A stretch of DNA of 64,000 bases from Bradyrhizobium cenepequi (GCF_020329485.1 NZ_JAGKJI010000016.1:62001-126000), one strand, 5' to 3'. Shown: positions 15,439-24,096, counted from the first letter of the stretch. Made by a program: numbers and translations. The notes: generated by a model from the letters alone, not told the origin.

Positions 15439-16176
15439 TCACTCGATAGCATCGAGCTGACGGCCTTCGCGCTCCATATGCAGATAGTTGGCGTTGAACA
15501 GGCCGGCATCCATCAGGCGCCGAAGATCCGGCACGACAAGCGTCTTGCCTCTCAACACGATCAGGTTCGCCGAGCGCAATTCCTGCAGGGTGCGGTTGAC
15601 ATGCACCTTGGATAGCCCGCTGGCGTCGGCAAGATCGGCCTGCGTCAAAGGGAACTCGCAACTGTCGCCGCTGGTGAGACCCGCGAGACGTAGGCGGAAG
15701 AACAACTCGCACAACAGATGTGCCATGCGCTCCAGCGCCGTGCGCTGGCCGAGGTTCAGCGTCCATTCGCGCTGGATCGCGGCATCGACCAGGCTTTCCC
15801 ACCAGAGCGCCGTAACGATGCGCGGATATCTGGCGCTGATCTCCTCGAAGAATTCGCGCGAGAGGTCGGCGATGGTGACGTCCGTGATCGAGCCGATCGA
15901 ATGGTCCATCTCGCGCAGGATAAAGACGTTGAGGTCGCAGATATCGCCGGGCAGGAAGAAGGATACCACCTGGCGCCGCCCATCCTCCAACTGCTTGTAG
16001 CGGCATGCCCAGCCGGCAAGGACCAATTGCACGTCCCTTGGTCTCTCGCCTTCGCGCACGACATCGACCCGGGGACCGAACTTGCGCAGCCGTTCCCCTG
16101 CCGCGCGGGTGAGGAACGCGCGATCCGACGAGGACAGTCGCACAAACTGCTCAAGCCTACGAACGAGTGGACTCAA
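15439..16176 (-). CDS. Crp/Fnr family transcriptional regulator
   Basis: 245 residues. The N-terminal cyclic-nucleotide-binding-like beta roll (about 15-130) includes EGERPRDVQLVLAGWACRYKQLEDGRRQVVSFFLPGDI. It lacks the FNR cysteines and the normal cAMP-binding Arg-Ser pair, so its effector is open. The C-terminal Crp-type helix-turn-helix is LTQADLADASGLSKVHVNRTLQELRSANLI. The only suitable start is a TTG at 16176 with GGGAG about 8 bases upstream. An inverted repeat at 16224-16239 lies upstream and may be its operator. Many such regulators in this group respond to oxygen or redox state. Confidence 0.93.
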   Translation of the reverse strand: MSPLVRRLEQFVRLSSSDRAFLTRAAGERLRKFGPRVDVVREGERPRDVQLVLAGWACRYKQLEDGRRQVVSFFLPGDICDLNVFILREMDHSIGSITDVTIADLSREFFEEISARYPRIVTALWWESLVDAAIQREWTLNLGQRTALERMAHLLCELFFRLRLAGLTSGDSCEFPLTQADLADASGLSKVHVNRTLQELRSANLIVLRGKTLVVPDLRRLMDAGLFNANYLHMEREGRQLDAIE

Positions 16177-16223
16177 AGGAACGGTCTCCCGCCAATAAGT
16201 CGAGTACGGATAGGCCCAATTTC

Positions 16224-16239
16224 AATAACCTATGTTATT
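16224..16239. promoter_or_regulatory. inverted repeat upstream of the Crp/Fnr gene
   Basis: AATAAC, CTAT, GTTATT: perfect 6-base arms with a 4-base spacer in an A/T-rich patch, 47 bases before the regulator start. It could be an autoregulatory site. Not the classic FNR box (TTGAT-N4-ATCAA). Confidence 0.35.
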
Positions 16240-16391
16240 CACTCTCAGGTGGCTACTTGTATATCATACTCTATCAGGTTGCGCTCGTTGACGCCCGAAA
16301 AGCAAGTTTCTTCAAGCACACTCACCACATGTTAATGCGCGGGCGGAACCAGGTCTGTGACGATGCGCAGCGGTGCAGTCGGGGAAATGTG

Positions 16392-16571
16392 ATGCAGGAA
16401 TACCGGGCCTATCTATTGGGAATCGATGGCCACATTCGCGAGCGGATGGAGTTGGAAAGCGAGACGGACGAAGAGGCGGTCGCCAAGGCACGCCAGCACT
16501 TCAGCGGCGGCACGATCGAGATCTGGCAGGGGGTGCGCATCGTCGCCAGACTGGACAATGGCTCCAAGTAA
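16392..16571 (+). CDS. small hypothetical protein
   Basis: 59 residues: MQEYRAYLLGIDGHIRERM followed by an acidic helix and a closing strand with GTIEIWQGVRIVARL. The beta-alpha-beta look and length match many small proteins in Bradyrhizobium relatives. The start is the ATG at 16392 (a GTG lies just before it); GGGGAAA is the possible ribosome site. Function unknown. Confidence 0.65.
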   Translation: MQEYRAYLLGIDGHIRERMELESETDEEAVAKARQHFSGGTIEIWQGVRIVARLDNGSK

Positions 16572-16632
16572 CATGGACGCATTGACGTCGGGTCGCCGCG
16601 ACGCGCAGCGCCGCAAGCACGCGCGTCCCTTC

Positions 16633-16839
16633 CTACCCCGTCGGCGCGTCGCCGCTGTCGTCGGGCCCCATGCCCGAACCCGGCGTCTTGCTATCGTCGG
16701 TGAGCTTGGGATCGCGGGTCGCTTCCTTCGAAACCGAACGCTTCGGATCCGTCTTGTGCACGGTCTGAGCGCGGCCCTTGTCGGCAGGCTGCTCCTCGCC
16801 CTTCTTGTCCCTGACGATGCCCTGGCTGGAACGTGTCAT
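16633..16839 (-). CDS. small hydrophilic hypothetical protein
   Basis: 68 residues rich in Lys, Asp, Ser and Gly, without hydrophobic core (MTRSSQGIVRDKKGEEQPADKG at the start, ending DDSGDAPTG). Likely disordered, similar in kind to small stress-induced proteins of rhizobia. AGGAAAG lies 8 bases before the ATG at 16839. Function not known. Confidence 0.55.
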   Translation of the reverse strand: MTRSSQGIVRDKKGEEQPADKGRAQTVHKTDPKRSVSKEATRDPKLTDDSKTPGSGMGPDDSGDAPTG

Positions 16840-17067
16840 CGGCTGCTTTCCTGATGCTTCGACGGCCCGGCAACCTCTCTCGCCGGGGCCTGCCATCGGA
16901 GTGCCGCCGCCATCCTCCGGGGACGGATAGCGGAAGCAACGGGCTTACGTCCGGCGGCTGCAAACGTTCCAGTCGCCGAAGATTTGCACCTTTGGTTTGA
17001 TCGGCTTTCATAGGTTAAGGACGCTGTCGAGGCGGCAGATTAGCTTCGCTTCCAGATCGGAGGCGGC

Positions 17068-17298
17068 ATGAAGAAGAAGCGAAACAGATCGCGGCCGACC
17101 GAGCCATTCGAGGTCCGTTTGCAGAAATTCGCCCGCGACGCACGCGCCGCCGCGCGCCGATTGCCGCTCGGCCGCGAGCGCGATGCGTTGCTGAAGAAAG
17201 CCAGGCAGACCGAGAATGTACTCGATGTCAGCGCCATGCTTACCGTCCGCCATGTCGATGCGAGCAATGAGAGGAGAGATCAGGGAGGGGCAAAATGA
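17068..17298 (+). CDS. small basic hypothetical protein
   Basis: 76 residues, strongly basic: MKKKRNRSRPTEPFEVRLQKF then an Arg/Ala helix with LPLGRERDALLKKARQTE. GGAGGC precedes the ATG. The last 4 bases overlap the next gene (ATGA), so both are translated together. The Arg-rich helices could bind nucleic acid; this is a guess. Confidence 0.65.
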   Translation: MKKKRNRSRPTEPFEVRLQKFARDARAAARRLPLGRERDALLKKARQTENVLDVSAMLTVRHVDASNERRDQGGAK

Positions 17299-17510
17299 TC
17301 GAGGGCAAGTTTGATTCGAAAACCTTGGCAAAGATGAACGCCGCTTTGGATCAGATCTGCGAGCAAACGCAGCACGGCGGGCGCCATTCGGTTCGCAAAA
17401 GAATCGCAAGGCAAATCATCCGATGCGCCGGGAGTGGCAAGACCACGCTGGGGGAACTGATTGCCGCGGGAGAGTGTGCCCTCAGCGAACTGGCTCCCGC
17501 CGCGAAATAG
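17295..17510 (+). CDS. small hypothetical protein
   Basis: 71 residues (MIEGKFDSKTLAKMNAALDQIC, then RHSVRKRIARQIIRCAGSGKTTLGEL). The piece AGSGKTT looks like part of a P-loop, but the protein is far too short for an ATPase and the motif is probably chance. It is coupled by overlap to the preceding basic protein. Function unknown. Confidence 0.65.
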   Translation: MIEGKFDSKTLAKMNAALDQICEQTQHGGRHSVRKRIARQIIRCAGSGKTTLGELIAAGECALSELAPAAK

Positions 17511-17574
17511 CAGCGTTCGCAGGAACGCAGGACGCCTGCCGGTTCTTGTTATCCAAACAGGAAAGGCAGCAACC

Positions 17575-17814
17575 ATGCGAGTGGCGATTACCCTTGTCTT
17601 GCTCGCGATTCTGGCGGCCGTTGGCGTCTTTGCCTATCAGGGATTGACATTGCCGGGTGCGGCGATGCCGGGCCAAGGCTACGCAGCCATGGCGATCGGC
17701 AGCGTGTTTTCCGTTGTCATCGGCGTCGGCTTGATGGCGCTGCTGTTCTATTCGAGCCGGCGCGGCTATGACGAGCCGCCGAAACTGAAATCGCGCGAGG
17801 ACGGCCTGCGATAG
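17575..17814 (+). CDS. small two-helix membrane protein
   Basis: 79 residues. Two hydrophobic helices (VAITLVLLAILAAVGVFAY and IGSVFSVVIGVGLMALLFY) flank a short Gly/Met loop, and the C-terminal tail is charged (SSRRGYDEPPKLKSREDG). AGGAAAGG lies 8 bases before the ATG at 17575. It may be transcribed with the two small genes upstream. Function unknown. Confidence 0.65.
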   Translation: MRVAITLVLLAILAAVGVFAYQGLTLPGAAMPGQGYAAMAIGSVFSVVIGVGLMALLFYSSRRGYDEPPKLKSREDGLR

Positions 17815-17823
17815 AGCATGAAA

Positions 17824-18723
17824 TCAGCCGGCCGCTGCGTTTGCGCCGGCCGGGAGGCGGGCGCGGATCTCCGCGATCTTGCGCTTCAGCGCTGCCTGCC
17901 GCGGATCGGGCATGGCCGCCGCACGGGCCTCCGCGATGGCCCCCGCGAGATCCGGCAAGGCAAGCACGCCATCGAAGGTCGGCTTGGCGAGATCGTCGAT
18001 GATCATGTGCCAGTCGGCCAGGCCCTGGCGGTAGCTCGCGCCATAACCTTCGATCATCGTCGCCGTCTGGATGACCGCGAGGGCCCCGGCCGGCTGCTTG
18101 GCCAGGCTGCGGTTGATCATGTGCAGCCAACGCTCCACCCACACCCGCTCCTTGGCGTAGCGAACCGAGAACAACCGCCAGCGCTTGAGGGCCGCCTCAA
18201 GCTTCAGGCGGCGGATGCTGAAGCGGTTCCTGGTGGAGAAGCGGACCTTGACCGTCCTTCGTGACCAGCCCAGCCACTCCAACATATCAAGTACCGGTTC
18301 GGCGACCGCGGCCGGCAGCGAACCGACCAACTCGTCGAATCGAAATCGCCTGATGTCCACGGATCCGGGCTGCGCGCCCCTGTCGTCGAGCTCGCACAGT
18401 TTCAATTGCGCGATCCGGATCGGGTCCTCATAGGCCATGCGATGCGCCATCAGCCGCGCGATATCGGCGAGCATCGCCTCATCGACGTCGCGCCTGCCGA
18501 CAAAGCGCCGCAAGCGGTCGACATAGAGCTGGGCATAGCCTGTGCTCTGATAGTCAATCAAGAGGTCAATCGCGTCGCTTGCGACCGCCGCGACGCTCTC
18601 CGGCAATCCCTCGGGGAGTACTGGTCGCGTGGCGTCCTCATCGCCGAGGAAATCGGCGAACAGATAACGCAACGAGGACAGGATGCCGTCGTCGTCCGCC
18701 ACGGTTGCACTCTCGCTCGTCAT
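17824..18723 (-). CDS. stand-alone DUF6537-like protein
   Basis: 299 residues resembling the C-terminal part (DUF6537) of indolepyruvate ferredoxin oxidoreductase fusion proteins. DLLIDYQSTGYAQLYVDRLRRFVGRRDVDEAML and ARLMAHRMAYEDPIRIAQLK are the best matching segments. The catalytic thiamine-diphosphate and gamma/beta domains that should precede it are absent, and no cysteine motifs for Fe-S clusters are visible. Its start overlaps the stop of the cyclic-nucleotide-binding membrane protein by 4 bases, so the two are co-translated. This suggests the domain was recruited as a partner or output of that sensor. The domain match is by eye and moderately sure; the role is unknown. Confidence 0.75.
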   Translation of the reverse strand: MTSESATVADDDGILSSLRYLFADFLGDEDATRPVLPEGLPESVAAVASDAIDLLIDYQSTGYAQLYVDRLRRFVGRRDVDEAMLADIARLMAHRMAYEDPIRIAQLKLCELDDRGAQPGSVDIRRFRFDELVGSLPAAVAEPVLDMLEWLGWSRRTVKVRFSTRNRFSIRRLKLEAALKRWRLFSVRYAKERVWVERWLHMINRSLAKQPAGALAVIQTATMIEGYGASYRQGLADWHMIIDDLAKPTFDGVLALPDLAGAIAEARAAAMPDPRQAALKRKIAEIRARLPAGANAAAG

Positions 18724-19382
18724 GCCGGCTTCGGCTCTACCGCCGCAACGTGCTGGGCCAGCCGCTGCTCCAGCGTATCGATATTCTGGAACAGCCGCAC
18801 GCTGGCAAGCCTGAGGAAGTAGAAGCCGAAGGCCGGGTTCTGCACATAAAGCTGCTCGACCTGATCGTAGCTCACCGCAAGGATGACGCCACCCTCGACG
18901 CATTCCAGCGTTTGCGTGCGCACGTTCGAGGGCGACAGCATGCCGAGTTCGCCGACAATGGCACCGACCGGCAGTTCGATGCCGGACTCGACCAGGCGGA
19001 AGCGGCCGCTGACGATGTAGAACATGCTGTCGGCCTTCTCGTCCTTGTAGAACAGGACTTCGCCGGCATTGCACTTGCGCTCGGTCATGAATGGCTTCAG
19101 CCATTCCATCGACAGATCGCTGTTGACGGATTTCCTCACGTCGCGGACGAGCTGCAGCATCTGGTGCAGGCGATAGGAATTGACCAGCAGCATGATCACC
19201 TGCAGCAGGATGACCAGATAGTTATGGATCGGGATCGCCGTGATGATCAGGACGATATTCGCGAGGATGCCGAAAACCCGCAAAGGGATCATCGTCCGCA
19301 TCGTGGTGGTGGCGATCACGAAGATCGACGCGAACAAGGTGCCGGCAGTCCCTGCGTGTTGAGCAAGATGTGAGGTATCCAT
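18720..19382 (-). CDS. membrane protein with cyclic nucleotide-binding domain
   Basis: 220 residues. Three closely spaced hydrophobic helices lie in residues 12-70 (TLFASIFVIATTTM, FGILANIVLIITAIPI, YLVILLQVIMLLVNSY). After a linker comes a complete cyclic nucleotide-binding roll (about 95-205) with GEVLFYKDEKADSMFYIVSGR and the phosphate cassette GELGMLSPSNVRTQTLEC, whose Glu and Arg are the residues that bind the ribose and phosphate of cAMP/cGMP in this fold. The three-helix plus CNB layout is like Popeye-domain proteins. No helix-turn-helix or ion-channel pore is seen. Coupled to the DUF6537-like gene. A class III cyclase is encoded at 61.5 kb. Confidence 0.87.
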   Translation of the reverse strand: MDTSHLAQHAGTAGTLFASIFVIATTTMRTMIPLRVFGILANIVLIITAIPIHNYLVILLQVIMLLVNSYRLHQMLQLVRDVRKSVNSDLSMEWLKPFMTERKCNAGEVLFYKDEKADSMFYIVSGRFRLVESGIELPVGAIVGELGMLSPSNVRTQTLECVEGGVILAVSYDQVEQLYVQNPAFGFYFLRLASVRLFQNIDTLEQRLAQHVAAVEPKPA

Positions 19383-19745
19383 AGGAAACCAACCAATTTC
19401 TAAGCAGTGAATGTCGTCGCGATTTCATAATCCGAAGCCGCCCCGCACGGCAGCCTCTCCCTGATATACGGGAAACGTCGCGCTTTTGTTCGCCAATCTC
19501 ACCACTTTGTCAGGCAAATTAGGCGCTGGCGAGGACGTCCGGCATGCCCAAACGGGTAAGACCGAGACGGAATGCAGCCATTTGCCAGCCGTCGTTGACG
19601 GGGTTGGCAGGGAAAGGCACCTTCCGGCAGCGGGCGTGGATTACCACGTCCGCGAAGCAGCCAACAGGCCCGAGCTCGCCGAGACGATCGACGCCGAGAC
19701 CGAGGCCAGGCGGCGTGAGCTGGAGAACCAACAATGGAGCAAACC
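19383..19745. other. 363 bases without a supported gene
   Basis: The gap between the cyclic-nucleotide protein and an enoyl-CoA hydratase on opposite strands. Overlapping open frames exist on both strands (for example minus 19519-19770), with no recognised family. It probably holds the divergent promoters. Confidence 0.4.
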
Positions 19746-20525
19746 ATGTCTGACGCGGCAGAGACCGCAACCCCGCCGCTGCTCGAGATTTCGGGCCCTC
19801 GCGCCACCATCCGCCTCAACCGTCCGAAGCACATGAACCGGCTGCAGGCGGAAGATCTGGTCGAGCTGGTGGGACTGTTCCACCGCGTCGAGGCCGATCC
19901 GGCCGTCCGCGTGCTGGTCCTGACCGGCACCGGCCGCGCTTTCTCCGCCGGCTATGATCTCAATTCGGTATCGGCGCGCGCCACGGGCGACGAGCCGAGC
20001 ACGGGTTCCGCGTTCGAAGGCGTGGCGAACCGACTCGAAGATCTCGGCGTGCCCACGATCTGCCGGCTCAATGGCGGCGTCTATGGCGGTTCGACCGATC
20101 TGGCGCTCGCCTGCGACTTCCGCATCGGCGTCGACACCGCGGAGATGTTCATGCCGGCGGCAAAGCTTGGCCTGCATTATTACCCGAGCGGGATCAGGCG
20201 CTACGTGACGCGGCTCGGCTTCGACAACGCCAAGATGCTGTTCCTGACCGGGCAGAAGATCGGCGCGGTGGAAATGCTGCGGATCGGCTATCTCACCGCG
20301 ATGGTGCCGGAGGAAGCGCTGGACGAGGAGGTCGACCGGCTTGCCAATATTCTCGCCGCCAATGCGCCTCGCGCGATGGCCGGCATGAAGCGCGCCATCA
20401 ACGAATTCGCCCGCGGCGCGCTGGACTCGGAAGCTGCCGACCACCGACACCGCGAAAGCCTGCGCGGCCCCGAGATCCAGGAGGGGATCAGGGCACGGGC
20501 CGAAAAGCGGCCGCCAAGGTTTTAG
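19746..20525 (+). CDS. enoyl-CoA hydratase/isomerase family protein
   Basis: 259 residues with the crotonase fold. VLVLTGTGRAFSAGYDLNSVSA is the first oxyanion-hole segment, GVYGGSTDLALACDFRIG the second. The usual catalytic Glu positions are replaced: the loop after GG carries STDLAL and the second site KLGLHYYPSGI, so it may be an isomerase or hydrolase member and not a hydratase. ATGs at 19734 and 19746 both have GGAG upstream; 19746 (6-base spacing, MSDAAETATPP) is preferred. The gene opens the acyl-CoA cluster, facing the nitroreductase convergently. Confidence 0.9.
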   Translation: MSDAAETATPPLLEISGPRATIRLNRPKHMNRLQAEDLVELVGLFHRVEADPAVRVLVLTGTGRAFSAGYDLNSVSARATGDEPSTGSAFEGVANRLEDLGVPTICRLNGGVYGGSTDLALACDFRIGVDTAEMFMPAAKLGLHYYPSGIRRYVTRLGFDNAKMLFLTGQKIGAVEMLRIGYLTAMVPEEALDEEVDRLANILAANAPRAMAGMKRAINEFARGALDSEAADHRHRESLRGPEIQEGIRARAEKRPPRF

Positions 20526-20529
20526 AGGA

Positions 20530-20700
20530 TGCTCACCCTCCCCTGCAAGGGGAGGGTCGGTTCGCATGCAGCGAAGCGGAATGCGAAACGGGGAGGGGTC
20601 AGCTCTCTCAACACGGGCAGTGTCACACGCGGAGAGACCTGACCCCTCCCCGCCGCTCATTTCATTCGCGTCGACCCTCCCCTTGCAGGGGAGGGTGAGA
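20530..20700. repeat. intergenic inverted repeat, CACCCTCCCCTGCAAGGGGAGGGT family
   Basis: The left end CTCACCCTCCCCTGCAAGG and right end CCTTGCAGGGGAGGGTGAGA are inverse copies 170 bases apart. Inner parts GGGGAGGGGTCAG and CTGACCCCTCCCC also pair. It lies between two convergent genes, so it may act as a two-way terminator. Confidence 0.8.
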
Positions 20701-20714
20701 GTCACCTGAAGAGA

Positions 20715-21428
20715 CTACTCGTCCACAAACGTCACGGTATCCGCGACGGTCGCCCTTGATGTCCGATAGCTGTTCACCTTGTGGCCGTGGTCGGCGTAGC
20801 CAAACGAGATGCCGCAGACGACGCGGCGGTCGTCGGGCAGATCGAAGTGGCGGCGGATCAGGCCGGAATGCCGCGCCAGCGCCGCCTGCGGGATGGTGCC
20901 GAGCCCGAGTGCCTGGGCGGCCAGCAGGAAGTTAGAGACATAGGCGCCGCAATCGATCGCACCGTAGATACCGAGCGGCTCGTTGGTATGGATGATCGCG
21001 ACATGCGGCGCGCCGAAGAAATTGTAGTTCTCCAGCGCCTGTCTTGCGTACGCGGCCTTGTCGCCTCTGATGATGCCGAGCGTGTTGTAGAGCTGGAAGC
21101 CGCTCTCGCGGCGGCGCGCGAGATAGACCCCGACATATTCGCGTGGCGGCGCGAAGTCATGGTCGTCCCCGGCGCCGGAAGCCGCCTCGGCATAGATCAA
21201 TTTGCGGAACCGTTCCTTGGCCTCGCCGCTTGCGATCAGGACCTGCCAGGGCTGGCTGTTGCACCACGACGCGGTGCGCTGCGCGACGTTAAGCACTTGC
21301 TTGATGATCTCCCGCGGCACTTCGCGCGGCAGGAAGGCGCGCACGGAGTAGCGCTCGTTCAGGAGCTCTTCGAGCACGCCGATGCGGTCTTCCGTCGTGT
21401 AGTGCGGGCTCGGCGTTTTCGCATCCAT
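20715..21428 (-). CDS. nitroreductase family protein
   Basis: 237 residues of the FMN-dependent nitroreductase fold. NERYSVRAFLPREVPREIIKQVLNVAQRTASWCNSQPWQVLIA holds the FMN-binding Arg/Ser and the NSQPW motif that packs on the flavin. GAIDCGAYVSNFLLAAQALGLGTIPQAAL and CGISFGYADHGHKVNSYRTSR complete the site. The ATG at 21428 has AAAGGA 8 bases upstream; a TTG two codons earlier is less likely. The gene starts 2 bases after the stop of an acyl-CoA dehydrogenase, so it is the last gene of that unit. Such reductases reduce quinones, nitro compounds or enone bonds; the substrate is unknown. Confidence 0.93.
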   Translation of the reverse strand: MDAKTPSPHYTTEDRIGVLEELLNERYSVRAFLPREVPREIIKQVLNVAQRTASWCNSQPWQVLIASGEAKERFRKLIYAEAASGAGDDHDFAPPREYVGVYLARRRESGFQLYNTLGIIRGDKAAYARQALENYNFFGAPHVAIIHTNEPLGIYGAIDCGAYVSNFLLAAQALGLGTIPQAALARHSGLIRRHFDLPDDRRVVCGISFGYADHGHKVNSYRTSRATVADTVTFVDE

Positions 21429-21430
21429 GA

Positions 21431-22675
21431 TCAACGTCCTTTGGTTGGGATCTTGTTGAACGGCACGTCCTTGTCGACCCGGATGTCGCCGGGCAGGCCA
21501 AGCACGCGTTCGGCGATGATGTTGCGCAAAATTTCATCCGTGCCGCCGGCGATACGCATCGACGGCGAGGTCAGCAGCATCTGCTGGAACTGGCCGTTCG
21601 CCTCTTCCTCCGAAGCGCCCGTGAGCGCGCCGGCGGCGCCTTCCAGGTCCATCGCATAAGTCGCGATGTCCTGCAGCATGGTGCCGGCGACGAGCTTGCC
21701 GATCGAGTTCTCCGGCCCAGGACGCTCGCCCTTGGAGAGCGAAGAGATTGCGCGATAGCTGGTGTATTTCAGCCCGCTTGCCTTCACAGCCCAACTCGCG
21801 AGCCTCGAACGCACGGCGGGATCATCGATCGCAAGGCCGTCGTCCATCATCAAACTCGAGCAGAACTCGAACATTTCGGGAAAGCCGGTCGCGAGCCGCG
21901 CGCCGATCGACATGCGCTCGTTCATCAAGGTGGTCAGCGAGACGTTCCAGCCATCGCCGACCGCGCCAAGCCGTTGGCTGTCCGGGATCACCACGTCGGT
22001 GAAATAGACCTCGTTGAACTCCTGCATGCCGTTGGCCTGCTTGATCGGGCGCACTTCGACGCCTTTGCTCTTCATGTCCAGGAAGAACATGGTGAGTCCC
22101 TTGTGCTTTGGCACGCTCGGATCGGTGCGCGTGATCAAGAGCCCGTAATCGGAATAATGCGCACCAGACGTCCAGATCTTCTGGCCGTTGATGATCCAGT
22201 TGTCGCCCTGCTTTTCCGCGCGCGTGCGCAGCCCCGCGACGTCGGAGCCGCCCGCAGGCTCGGAAAAGAGCTGGCACCAGATCTCTTCACCCGAAGCAAG
22301 CTTCGGCAGATAGCGGCGCTTATGCTCCTCGCTGCCATAGGCCATCACGGTCGGGCCGCACATGCCCTCGCCGATCTGGAACGGCTGCGTGAGCTTGCCA
22401 TAGACGCCTTCCTCTTGCTGCCAGATCACCTTCTCGATCGGGGTCGCACCGCGGCCGCCATATTCCTTCGACCAATGCAGGCAGGCCCAACCGCCCTCGG
22501 CCTTCTTCTTCTGCCAGGCCTTGCCGACCTCGACGATGTCGTGATTGGTAAGGCGGATGCGGCCAAGCGAGGATTTCGAGAGCTCCGCCTCGAGTTCCTT
22601 TGGCGCGTTGGCGTCAATCCATTTGCGGGCGGTGGCGCGGAATTCGGCTTCCTGCGGGGTGTCGTCGAAATTCAT
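21431..22675 (-). CDS. acyl-CoA dehydrogenase (tandem paralogue 1)
   Basis: 414 residues. The N-terminal helical domain reads MNFDDTPQEAEFRATARKWID, and the middle FAD-binding segment is WCQLFSEPAGGSDVAGLRTRAEKQGDNWIINGQKIWTSGAHYSDYGLL, a strong ACAD signature. The C-terminal helix region is MRIAGGTDEILRNIIAERVLGLPGDIRVDKDVPFNKIP. It is a close paralogue of the gene at 22818-24065, with the same length class and nearly the same motifs. The gap between the two is 142 bases with an inverted repeat. It oxidises an acyl-CoA at the alpha-beta bond with FAD; chain or ring specificity cannot be read. Confidence 0.96.
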   Translation of the reverse strand: MNFDDTPQEAEFRATARKWIDANAPKELEAELSKSSLGRIRLTNHDIVEVGKAWQKKKAEGGWACLHWSKEYGGRGATPIEKVIWQQEEGVYGKLTQPFQIGEGMCGPTVMAYGSEEHKRRYLPKLASGEEIWCQLFSEPAGGSDVAGLRTRAEKQGDNWIINGQKIWTSGAHYSDYGLLITRTDPSVPKHKGLTMFFLDMKSKGVEVRPIKQANGMQEFNEVYFTDVVIPDSQRLGAVGDGWNVSLTTLMNERMSIGARLATGFPEMFEFCSSLMMDDGLAIDDPAVRSRLASWAVKASGLKYTSYRAISSLSKGERPGPENSIGKLVAGTMLQDIATYAMDLEGAAGALTGASEEEANGQFQQMLLTSPSMRIAGGTDEILRNIIAERVLGLPGDIRVDKDVPFNKIPTKGR

Positions 22676-22715
22676 TGGCGGACCTCTCGATCTCTGTTCT
22701 CGTTCGCTATTAGCT

Positions 22716-22817
22716 CCTCATGGTGAGGAGGCGCAAAGCGCCGTCTCGAACCACGAGGCCCCGGCCGGGCCTGCATCCTTCGAGACGCCCGCTCTGCGGG
22801 CTCCTCAGGATGAGGGT
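22716..22817. repeat. intergenic inverted repeat between tandem dehydrogenase genes
   Basis: The left arm ATGGTGAGGAGGCGCAAAGC with CCGTCTCGAA and the right arm TTCGAGACGCCCGC...GGGCTCCTCAGGATGAGG. Same family as at 13682-13797. Confidence 0.75.
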
Positions 22818-24065
22818 CTAGGATCTTCCCTTGGTCGGTATCTGGTTGAACGGCACGTCCTTGTCGACCCTGATGTCACCGGGCAATCCCAATACCCGTT
22901 CAGCGATGATATTGCGCATGATCTCGTCGGTGCCACCCTCGACCCGCGTGCCGGGCGCACGGAGCAGCATCGCCTGGAACTTGCCGGCGAGTTCCGCGTC
23001 TTCCGGCCCGCTCACGACGCCGGCGGCGCCCTGCAGGTCGAGCGCGTACATCGCGACCTCCTGGATCATCGAGCCCGCTACGAGCTTGCCGATGGAATTC
23101 TCCGGACCGGGCCGCTCGCCTTTCGACAGCGCAGAGATCGCGCGCATGCTGGTGTATTTCAACCCGCTCGCCTTCACCGCGTAGTTTGCGAGCCTTGAAC
23201 GAACGCTGCGGTCTTCGATCGCGGGGCCGTCTTCCAGCATCAGATTATTGCAGAACTCGAACAGCTCCGGGAAACCGGTCGCAACACCCGCACCGATCGA
23301 CATGCGCTCGTTCATCAACGTGGTCAGCGAGACGTTCCAGCCGTCATTGACTTCGCCAAGCCGCTGATGGTCGGGGATTCTGATGTCGGTGAAATAGACT
23401 TCGTTGAAGTCGGACTGCCCGCTGGCCTGCTTGATCGGCCGCACCTCGACACCCGGGCTCTTCATGTCCAGGAAGAACATCGTGAGTCCCTTGTGCTTAG
23501 GGACAGCGGGATCGGTCCGGGTGAGCAGGATGCCGTAGTCGGAATAATGCGCGCCCGACGTCCAGATCTTCTGCCCGTTGATGATCCAGTCGTCGCCTTT
23601 TTTCTCCGCGCGGGTACGAAGCCCCGCGACGTCGGAACCACCGGCGGGTTCCGAGAAGAGCTGGCACCAGATCTTTTCGCCTGAGGCCAGCGGCGGCAGA
23701 TAGTGGCGCTTATGCTCCTCGCGGGCGAACGCCATCATGGTCGGGCCGCACATGCCATGGCCGATGATGAACATCGCGGAGAGCCTGCCGTACGGGCCTT
23801 CTTCCTGTTGCCAGATCACGCGCTCGATCGGCGAGGCGCCACGGCCACCATATTCCTTTGGCCAGTGCAGGCAGGCCCAACCGGCATCCGCCTTTTTCTT
23901 CTGCCAGGCTCTTGCGACCTCTAGAATATTGGCATTCTTGAGCTGAGTACGGCCGAGCGAGGATTTGCGCAGCTCTTCCTCGTATTGCTTCGGGGCGTTC
24001 GCCGCGATCCAGGCTCTCGCCTCGGCGCGGAACGCGGCTTCCTGCGGGGTGTCGTCGAAGTTCAT
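22818..24065 (-). CDS. acyl-CoA dehydrogenase (tandem paralogue 2)
   Basis: 415 residues. MNFDDTPQEAAFRAEARAWI, then WCQLFSEPAGGSDVAGLRTRAEKKGDDWIINGQKIWTSGAHYSDYGILL, and the C-terminal VEGGTDEIMRNIIAERVLGLPGDIRVDKDVPF. Much of the sequence equals its downstream neighbour, clearly a tandem duplication that has since diverged, mostly in the region around residues 335-375. This may reflect different substrates or a heteromeric enzyme. A 124-base gap with an inverted repeat separates it from a third, more distant dehydrogenase gene. Confidence 0.96.
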   Translation of the reverse strand: MNFDDTPQEAAFRAEARAWIAANAPKQYEEELRKSSLGRTQLKNANILEVARAWQKKKADAGWACLHWPKEYGGRGASPIERVIWQQEEGPYGRLSAMFIIGHGMCGPTMMAFAREEHKRHYLPPLASGEKIWCQLFSEPAGGSDVAGLRTRAEKKGDDWIINGQKIWTSGAHYSDYGILLTRTDPAVPKHKGLTMFFLDMKSPGVEVRPIKQASGQSDFNEVYFTDIRIPDHQRLGEVNDGWNVSLTTLMNERMSIGAGVATGFPELFEFCNNLMLEDGPAIEDRSVRSRLANYAVKASGLKYTSMRAISALSKGERPGPENSIGKLVAGSMIQEVAMYALDLQGAAGVVSGPEDAELAGKFQAMLLRAPGTRVEGGTDEIMRNIIAERVLGLPGDIRVDKDVPFNQIPTKGRS

Positions 24066-24096
24066 CTTCTAAATCCTCGGCCGTGGTTCGTGGCGT

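Noticed and set aside
17295..17510. P-loop ATPase because of AGSGKTT
   Set aside because: The protein has 71 residues with no Walker B and no hydrophobic strand before the motif.
17824..18723. Full indolepyruvate ferredoxin oxidoreductase
   Set aside because: Only the DUF6537-like end is present; there are no thiamine-diphosphate, Fe-S or gamma domains and upstream lies an unrelated cyclic-nucleotide-binding gene in overlap.
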